Shown one piece after another: positions 14,652-20,139 of a stretch of DNA of 20,139 nt. Below the pieces are notes generated by a model, which made no database searches, was not told the DNA's origin, and worked only from the letters and a program-made list of their open reading frames with translations. This DNA comes from an uncultured Odoribacter sp. GTDB lineage: Bacteria; Bacteroidota; Bacteroidia; Bacteroidales; Marinifilaceae. The stretch spans positions 1 through 20,139 of the forward strand of contig CAJJNP010000044.1 in assembly GCA_905193145.1 (NCBI GenBank). The letters run 5' to 3'. Position numbers and translations under genes: made by a program. Numbering within the stretch: the first letter of the stretch is position 1; each line of letters begins with the position of its first letter.

Positions 14652-15344
14652 TTAAAATGTCACAGGTAAGCCGTTCTCGTCTTTCAAGGGATTGCCCGGA
14701 TTTTCCTTGTTGTATTCATACAAAGCCTGATTTAACTGGCTGGTATAGCGAATCCGGTCTGACGTACTCCATTTGTCATAGTCGGTGGCAATGCCTGTCA
14801 CCTTAATTACGAACTGATGTTTTATACGGCTGTATTCGCCGAAAGGCCAGCCGGTCGGTTCCACCAATACATTGTTCATCACGATTCTGTAGGTGTCTCC
14901 GTTGATGGGTGCCGCTGCAAAATTTTCATTGCCGCACAAGCGTAAGGCAATATACAGACTGTTGTTATCCAATTTGGCGGTTTTCTTTACCTTTACCTGC
15001 AGTGAGCCGACAATGGAATCTGCCGGCAGTTCGTTGCTGATGATTTCAAAATCTTCTCCCTCCTGAGCCGTTGTTTTGTCTGAAACAACTTCAACTCCTG
15101 CTGTCCGGTTTTGTGATATTGCCATACCGATTAATTTGAACGGTATTTTTATTATTCCCTCATCTTCGTCAGGATGCAGGGCAAAAGAATAGACGATACT
15201 ATCATTCCCTGCAGCAGGATATTCAAATCTCAACGAAGCATAGTCTGTTTCATATTTTACATAGCTGTCTTTTTCACAGCTACCCAAGAAAGCCGTCATC
15301 AACACCAGTAATGACAGGCAGCCGATATGTATAAAACTTTTCAT
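14652..15344 (-). CDS. DUF4843-like lipoprotein of a SusCD locus
   Basis: The 230-residue product starts at the ATG at 15344. The frame stays open to 15407, but that part overlaps the SusD gene and would bury the signal peptide. The signal peptide is M-K-S-F with a hydrophobic core and lipobox F-L-G-S-C; Cys23 is the lipidated residue, followed by E-K-D. The mature part is beta-rich (L-R-F-E-Y, A-Q-E-G-E-D-F, L-Q-V-K-V) and ends in a mixed charged segment. It matches what I know of DUF4843 proteins, which sit after SusD in Bacteroidota and have no assigned function. The gap to susD is 13 nt and to the PKD-like gene 25 nt, so the genes are co-transcribed. Likely on the outer membrane with SusCD. 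Confidence 0.82.
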   Translation of the reverse strand: MKSFIHIGCLSLLVLMTAFLGSCEKDSYVKYETDYASLRFEYPAAGNDSIVYSFALHPDEDEGIIKIPFKLIGMAISQNRTAGVEVVSDKTTAQEGEDFEIISNELPADSIVGSLQVKVKKTAKLDNNSLYIALRLCGNENFAAAPINGDTYRIVMNNVLVEPTGWPFGEYSRIKHQFVIKVTGIATDYDKWSTSDRIRYTSQLNQALYEYNKENPGNPLKDENGLPVTF

Positions 15345-15357
15345 AGTCTCTTTATAA

Positions 15358-16785
15358 TTAATTTCTATTTCCATATTCCAATTCCTGATCAGGCATCGGA
15401 AGTACATAAAATCCTTTACTGAAAGGTACGGTTAGATTGGGCAGCATTTCCCGGTCTGTCCGCTTGCAATAGAAGAACCACTGTCCTTCTCCGATAAACT
15501 CTTTTCGGTATTCTTTCCCGATGATGGTTTGCAGTTTTTCGGCTGTTATACCCTCTTCCCGAATGTCATCTCCTTCTTCGAATCCCCTATGATGACGTAA
15601 TTCGTTTACATACTTTAAGGCATCTTTGGTGTTGTCGGCACACTCGGCTGCTATCAAATACATTTCGCTGATGCGCAATAACGGTTGTCTCTTGTTGTAT
15701 GTAGATGACACCTGCCACAATTTGGAGCTGATATAATAGGTGTTATAAGGTTCAAAATAATAGATGTATCTCCAATCAGATCCTCCGTATAAATTACTTT
15801 CGAATATTTCATTTCGCACTTCTGTTGAAGTTACCAGTAAGTTTCCTTCGTTATCTTTGCTTTCTTTCAGATAGACATCCACCAATGAGCCCAGTTTGTT
15901 GTTGTTCAACATCCAGATACATTCCGGCATAAAGATTCCGTCCCGGCTGTTGCGGTCGGAAGTCGCTACAGAACCACTTGACACCCAAGGATATTTTTTG
16001 GAATCTATTACCTCTTGGGCATATTTCAATGCATTGGTTTTGTCGTTCTTGTACATGCAGATACGTGCCATCAAAGCTCGTACGGCATAGTAGTTCAAGT
16101 GGAATTCTCGCGTGCCTATAAAGGCTGTGGTTGCTGTTCCTGTTTTTTCTGGAGACTGTTCCAACAGTGATGCTGCTTTTTCCAAATCTTGTAAAGCCAA
16201 TTCTATCACTTCAGCCACCGTTGACAACGGAGTTACTTCCTTGGAAATTTTCTTCACATAAGGAATGGCTTTTTCCTGTGCTCCGCTTACAAAACTTTTG
16301 CCGAACAGACGAAGCAAATCAAAATGCATGAATGCACGCAAGGCATAAGCCTCGCCCTCATAAATTTTCTCCTCTGCTTCTGTCAATACACCGCGATGCT
16401 CTTCGATACCCTGCAACAGTATATTTACGTTGGCTATTGTGTTATACATTTTTTCCCACACCTTGTTAATCACCTTTTCACTGGATTCTTCCTTATATTC
16501 AAAGCGGTGAAGGTGATAATAGTTGCCTGTTGCTTGTGTCCAGGTATATTGCTGTCCCAAGGCATCCATCATTCCAAAAGTAAGATGTGCTCCATAAAGC
16601 TCCTCTGCACATAAATTCGTATATATTCCGGTCAGCTGGTCTTTAAAGCCATTCTTATAGCTGAACAGGTCATCATATTTTACCTCTGTTTCAGGGCTGA
16701 CATCCAGCCATTTTTCACATGAAACACTCAGCAATGCGATGCATAAAATGCCGAGCAGATTCTTTATTTTTTGTATTCTTGTCAT
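15358..16785 (-). CDS. SusD/RagB-family nutrient-binding outer-membrane lipoprotein
   Basis: A 475-residue lipoprotein that would cap the SusC-like pore and bind the substrate at the cell surface. The signal peptide ends L-L-S-V-S-C, with Cys23 lipidated, and continues E-K-W-L-D-V-S-P, the near-universal start of mature SusD proteins. Helical TPR-like units follow, including E-G-E-A-Y-A-L-R-A-F-M-H-F-D-L-L-R-L-F-G-K (143-163), one of the best-conserved SusD segments. R-I-S-E-M-Y-L-I-A-A-E-C-A and V-N-E-L-R-H-H-R-G lie further on. Length (475) is at the short end for the family. The gene lies 13 nt after the SusC-like gene. The binding site residues cannot be assigned, so the ligand is open. 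Confidence 0.95.
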   Translation of the reverse strand: MTRIQKIKNLLGILCIALLSVSCEKWLDVSPETEVKYDDLFSYKNGFKDQLTGIYTNLCAEELYGAHLTFGMMDALGQQYTWTQATGNYYHLHRFEYKEESSEKVINKVWEKMYNTIANVNILLQGIEEHRGVLTEAEEKIYEGEAYALRAFMHFDLLRLFGKSFVSGAQEKAIPYVKKISKEVTPLSTVAEVIELALQDLEKAASLLEQSPEKTGTATTAFIGTREFHLNYYAVRALMARICMYKNDKTNALKYAQEVIDSKKYPWVSSGSVATSDRNSRDGIFMPECIWMLNNNKLGSLVDVYLKESKDNEGNLLVTSTEVRNEIFESNLYGGSDWRYIYYFEPYNTYYISSKLWQVSSTYNKRQPLLRISEMYLIAAECADNTKDALKYVNELRHHRGFEEGDDIREEGITAEKLQTIIGKEYRKEFIGEGQWFFYCKRTDREMLPNLTVPFSKGFYVLPMPDQELEYGNRN

Positions 16786-16798
16786 CTGAATCTATCTT

Positions 16799-19700
16799 TT
16801 AGAATGTTGCTTGTAATGAAAATGAAAAAGTACGTGCAAACGGATAAGTCAATCCGCGTTCTGTCTTCACAGTAGAGGCACGGAATACATCATCCATATA
16901 GAAACTGGCCTTCAGCTGTTTGATGACGCTGTTTTCCATGAAGGCACAATGGCGAAAATCGTAGCCGACATTCAAGGAAGACATTCTTAACTCGTTCAAA
17001 TCTTGCACAAAGCGAGAGCTTGGTTTTGTTAGACTAAAACGATTATAGGCAAAATCAACCACATCTCCCGGTTTCTTCCATACTGAATTATAAATTCGTT
17101 TATCCACGTTCATGGTAATGTCCGCATTTTCTACTCGGTCTACCAAGGTCTGGTTGTATGTCTGTCCTCCAAACTGATAATAGAAAGACAGGTTCATGAA
17201 AATACCGCGATAATCCATATTCACTCCGAATGTGCCGGAACATTTTGGCATCGCATCTCCGCATACCACTTGGTCTTCCGTTCTATATTCTGTCGTTGTC
17301 TTTCCGTCTTTGGTCAGGTAAAGTTCTTGTCCTGTGGCAGGATCGATTCCTAAAGACCGTACAGCCCAAATGGCATTCATGGATTGTCCCTCAATAAAAC
17401 GGGTCTGTGGTTTGTTGGATTTTCCGTCTGCAATATCTTTGTCCACTTCGTCATTGTAGCTTCTCAATGCATTGGATATCTCTTTCAGTTTGTTGGTATT
17501 CTTGGCGATAGAAAAAGAGGTGCTCAAATAACGGTCGTTATCGACATCATACAGTAGATGGGCATTTAATTTTAGCTCCATACCCTTATTTTCTGTACTT
17601 CCGATATTCTCCATGTAGCTGGTGAAACCCATGGATGGTGGCACGGTCAGAGCCAGCAACTGATCTTTTGTTTTTTGGATATAGTAGTCATAGGAAATCA
17701 TCAGGCGGCCAAACAGATTCAAGTCGAATCCGACATTGAAATCCTGGGTTTTCTGCCACTTCAGGTTGTCGTTTGGTAGAGCCTGTAAATAAGAACCGAT
17801 CCAATTGTCGTATGCCAGCCCCTGGTGGTAGCCGAACATGGCCAATGCTTGGTAAGGATTGAAGTTCTGGGCTCCTGTATAACCGGTGGATGCTCGCAAT
17901 TTCAATTGTTTCAACCATTCTGCATTCTCCATAAAATGCTCATTATGGAGGTTCCAGCCGATACCTGCCGACCAGAATTGTCCCCAGCGTTTGTCTTTAC
18001 CGAAGCGGGAGGAGGCACTGGCACGCCATGACAAATCTGCCAGATAGCGGTCATCGAATGAATAGTTCAATGCTCCTATGATTCCGATCTCACGGCTGAT
18101 ATTCGCACTGCCCACAGGAGGGAAATCATCTTTATTGAAGCCCAATCCGGATGTGATGAAGCTGATTTTATCGTTCGGGAAACCGACCATGGTGAAGGTT
18201 ACATCCTCTGAACGGTTTTGTTCCATATTATAGTTTACATTCAGGAATATCTGGTGTTTGTCCAGTATGAGCGAATAATTGGCTGTGATATCCATATCGA
18301 TGCTGCTGCTTTCTCCTTCCTGTTTACCATACGTACCTTTTTCAAAGAATTTATCTTCCGAATATTTCAAGAATGCGGTATGTGCAGCCGGATAAAAATC
18401 CTCGCGTGAACTTAAATTTTTAGAAAGACCCAAACGACCGACAAATTTCAAGGATTCCAAAGCCTGCCATTCGATATAGAAGTTATTGGTCAGGCTGGTA
18501 TATTTGCTGAAGTTTTTAGTACCAATAGAAGCATTCCACAAAGGATTTCCTCTGTTTTCAGCTTTATAACCTCCACCACCGGTAGTGCCTGCAATCTGTT
18601 TCAAATCGCCGTTTTCGTCATACGGAGTCCAATAAGGATTCATGGCAGCATACTCTGAAAAGGCTCCATAAGGAGAATCATCGGCACGGTTCAGGCTTGT
18701 GCTGAACTGATTTCTGAATAGCAGGTCTTTGTAACGGTATGAAAGCGTAAAGCCTCCGGTAAAAGTCTGGCGATCGGAACCTTTCATCACACCCTTTACA
18801 TCATTATATAGTAAATCTACTCCATAGCGCAGACGCTCGTCCCCTCCTTCCATATATAGTGAATGTCTGTGACCAACTCCGGTACGCAAGGGCTGTGCCA
18901 GCCAGTCGGTGTTTATGCCACGTTCTATATTCGCCTTGATATCATTCAAATATTGTTCCTGAAACCATGAATCATAGTTGTCTCCGTGTGCTTTTTCAAC
19001 TTCATATTTTTCTTGGGCATTACATAAGTTGTAACCTGTCAAATCCGGAACTGTCAGATTAATGTCTCCCTTGTAGGAAATTCTCAGTTTCCCGGCTTTC
19101 GGTTGATGTGTCTCTATGACAACCACTCCGTTGGCAGCTTTGGCACCATAGATTGCTTTGGCAGCAGCATCTTTCAGTAATACAATGGTTTCTACACGAT
19201 TCATATCCAAGTCATATACGGTGGTGATATCTGTTTCGAAACCATCCAAAATAAACAGCGGCTGGTTGGGATTTCCCTTATAGGTTCCTTTGATGTCCGG
19301 CATGGACTGTTGTCCGCGCATCTGAATCTGAGGTGCTTTATTGGGGTCTGAGCCGAAATCATTGTTCTCAACGATATGGAAGGCTGGGTCCAAACTCTTC
19401 AAAGACTGAAGAATGTTCTGATTACCCATTTTCTGCAGATCCTCTTTTTTTACAGTAGTTGCAGAACCGGTAAAACTCTCTTTCTTACGGGTAAAGATAC
19501 CGGTTACTACCACTTGCTCCATTTCTGTGGCTTCTGCTTCCAATACCACTTTCAGGTCTTTCTGTCCGGTATAAGCCACTTCTTTCGTATGCATACCGAT
19601 GAATGAGAATACCAATACGACCTTGCTTCCTGAAGCCAAAGTCAGTTTGAATTTTCCATCCATATCCGTTGCACAGCCAAGGGAGGTTCCTTTGACAATT

Positions 19701-20125
19701 ACAGTAACTCCCGGCAATGGAGCTCCTGATTCATCTACAACGACACCGCTCACGGATTGTGGCTCTGTCTGTTGTGCGGCTTCTTTTTTTATCACATACA
19801 CACCATCTGCTTTAGAAAAAACAAACCCTGTTCCCTCTAAAATTTTACCCAAGACAACCTCTACCGGTTGCTTTACAAGATTTACATCTTTGCAAATCTG
19901 ATTCCCAATCAATTGCTTGTTGAACAAGATGTCAATACCTGCCTGGTCTTTGAATCTTATCAACACATCATTCAAACTCTCAGACTTTGCAGTAAATGTC
20001 ACTAAGGTTGCCTGATTATCCACTGATGCATACGTCAGGGAAAGGGCAAACAAGAAGTGTACTACTAACAACATTTTTTTTAAAAACACAGCTTTTAAAA
20101 GCCTGTCAGGAGTCTTTTTTTTCAT
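16799..20125 (-). CDS. SusC/RagA-family TonB-dependent outer-membrane transporter with STN signalling domain
   Basis: The 1108-residue product is the energy-coupled pore of the SusCD pair. Signal peptide ~1-34. Residues ~40-113 are an STN (secretin/TonB short N-terminal) domain, which in transducers touches a FecR-type anti-sigma factor. A carboxypeptidase-regulatory-like beta domain spans ~124-197 (S-V-S-G-V-V-V-D-E-S-G-A-P-L-P-G-V-T-V). A TonB-box-like E-Q-V-V-V-T-G-I is at 203-210. The plug domain includes L-F-I-L-D-G (290-295) and L-L-K-D-A-A-A-K-A-I-Y-G-A-K-A-A-N-G (316-333). The beta barrel fills the rest and ends in an aromatic-terminated strand (F-S-F-S-L-Q-A-T-F), the outer-membrane assembly signal. 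The whole gene is inside the window, but only 14 bp upstream are visible, so its promoter and any sigma/anti-sigma genes are out of view. Confidence 0.96.
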   Translation of the reverse strand: MKKKTPDRLLKAVFLKKMLLVVHFLFALSLTYASVDNQATLVTFTAKSESLNDVLIRFKDQAGIDILFNKQLIGNQICKDVNLVKQPVEVVLGKILEGTGFVFSKADGVYVIKKEAAQQTEPQSVSGVVVDESGAPLPGVTVIVKGTSLGCATDMDGKFKLTLASGSKVVLVFSFIGMHTKEVAYTGQKDLKVVLEAEATEMEQVVVTGIFTRKKESFTGSATTVKKEDLQKMGNQNILQSLKSLDPAFHIVENNDFGSDPNKAPQIQMRGQQSMPDIKGTYKGNPNQPLFILDGFETDITTVYDLDMNRVETIVLLKDAAAKAIYGAKAANGVVVIETHQPKAGKLRISYKGDINLTVPDLTGYNLCNAQEKYEVEKAHGDNYDSWFQEQYLNDIKANIERGINTDWLAQPLRTGVGHRHSLYMEGGDERLRYGVDLLYNDVKGVMKGSDRQTFTGGFTLSYRYKDLLFRNQFSTSLNRADDSPYGAFSEYAAMNPYWTPYDENGDLKQIAGTTGGGGYKAENRGNPLWNASIGTKNFSKYTSLTNNFYIEWQALESLKFVGRLGLSKNLSSREDFYPAAHTAFLKYSEDKFFEKGTYGKQEGESSSIDMDITANYSLILDKHQIFLNVNYNMEQNRSEDVTFTMVGFPNDKISFITSGLGFNKDDFPPVGSANISREIGIIGALNYSFDDRYLADLSWRASASSRFGKDKRWGQFWSAGIGWNLHNEHFMENAEWLKQLKLRASTGYTGAQNFNPYQALAMFGYHQGLAYDNWIGSYLQALPNDNLKWQKTQDFNVGFDLNLFGRLMISYDYYIQKTKDQLLALTVPPSMGFTSYMENIGSTENKGMELKLNAHLLYDVDNDRYLSTSFSIAKNTNKLKEISNALRSYNDEVDKDIADGKSNKPQTRFIEGQSMNAIWAVRSLGIDPATGQELYLTKDGKTTTEYRTEDQVVCGDAMPKCSGTFGVNMDYRGIFMNLSFYYQFGGQTYNQTLVDRVENADITMNVDKRIYNSVWKKPGDVVDFAYNRFSLTKPSSRFVQDLNELRMSSLNVGYDFRHCAFMENSVIKQLKASFYMDDVFRASTVKTERGLTYPFARTFSFSLQATF

Positions 20126-20139
20126 ACATTTGTTTTATT

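Noticed and set aside
15345..15407. Upstream start of the DUF4843-like gene overlapping susD by 50 nt
   Set aside because: The ATG at 15344 gives a proper lipoprotein signal peptide; the longer form would place ~21 polar residues before it.
16324..16614. 96-codon plus-strand hydrophobic frame inside the SusD gene
   Set aside because: Antisense to a conserved SusD helix region; Cys/Phe-rich content is what antisense of this code gives.

Overview
The window looks like chromosomal DNA of a member of the order Bacteroidales, most likely Bacteroides or Phocaeicola. The signs are a SusC/SusD pair with Bacteroidota-type accessory lipoproteins, a type 2 isoleucyl-tRNA synthetase, a DksA-like protein with a degenerate zinc finger, promoters of the Bacteroides TTTG / TAnnTTTG type, and weak Shine-Dalgarno sequences. 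I cannot name the species. Nearly all of it is coding and no intergenic gap exceeds about 170 bp. I found no tRNA, rRNA, CRISPR array, insertion sequence or phage gene.

Layout. 1-362 (+) is the 3' end of a glycosyltransferase gene, closed by a strong bidirectional hairpin at 410-454. 474-11129 (-) is a housekeeping block. In transcription order it reads aspartate kinase, ileS, a DksA-like gene, lspA, topA, and a membrane-anchored PpiD-type peptidyl-prolyl isomerase. I see promoter-like elements ahead of ileS, topA and the isomerase gene, and a terminator-like hairpin after lspA. So ileS-dksA-lspA is probably one operon, with topA and the isomerase gene as separate units. 11295-11633 (+) is a lone HigA-type antitoxin-like regulator with no toxin beside it.

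11760-20125 (-) is a compact five-gene outer-membrane uptake locus: SusC-like TonB-dependent transporter with an N-terminal STN signalling domain, SusD-like lipoprotein, DUF4843-like lipoprotein, PKD-like lipoprotein, and a secreted TlpA-type thioredoxin. Gaps between these genes are 5-25 nt. No glycoside hydrolase, lyase or peptidase is in view, so the substrate is unknown. The STN domain predicts an ECF sigma / FecR-type anti-sigma pair beyond the right edge.

The items I would look at first are the IleRS signature motif, which reads G-I-H-H instead of H-x-G-H (a swap tied to very high mupirocin resistance in type 2 enzymes); the SusCD locus with its own thioredoxin; a 34-bp near-perfect palindrome between dksA and lspA; and the orphan HigA. 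I did not find a clearly new kind of system. The SusCD-DUF4843-PKD-TlpA locus is the best candidate for undescribed biology.
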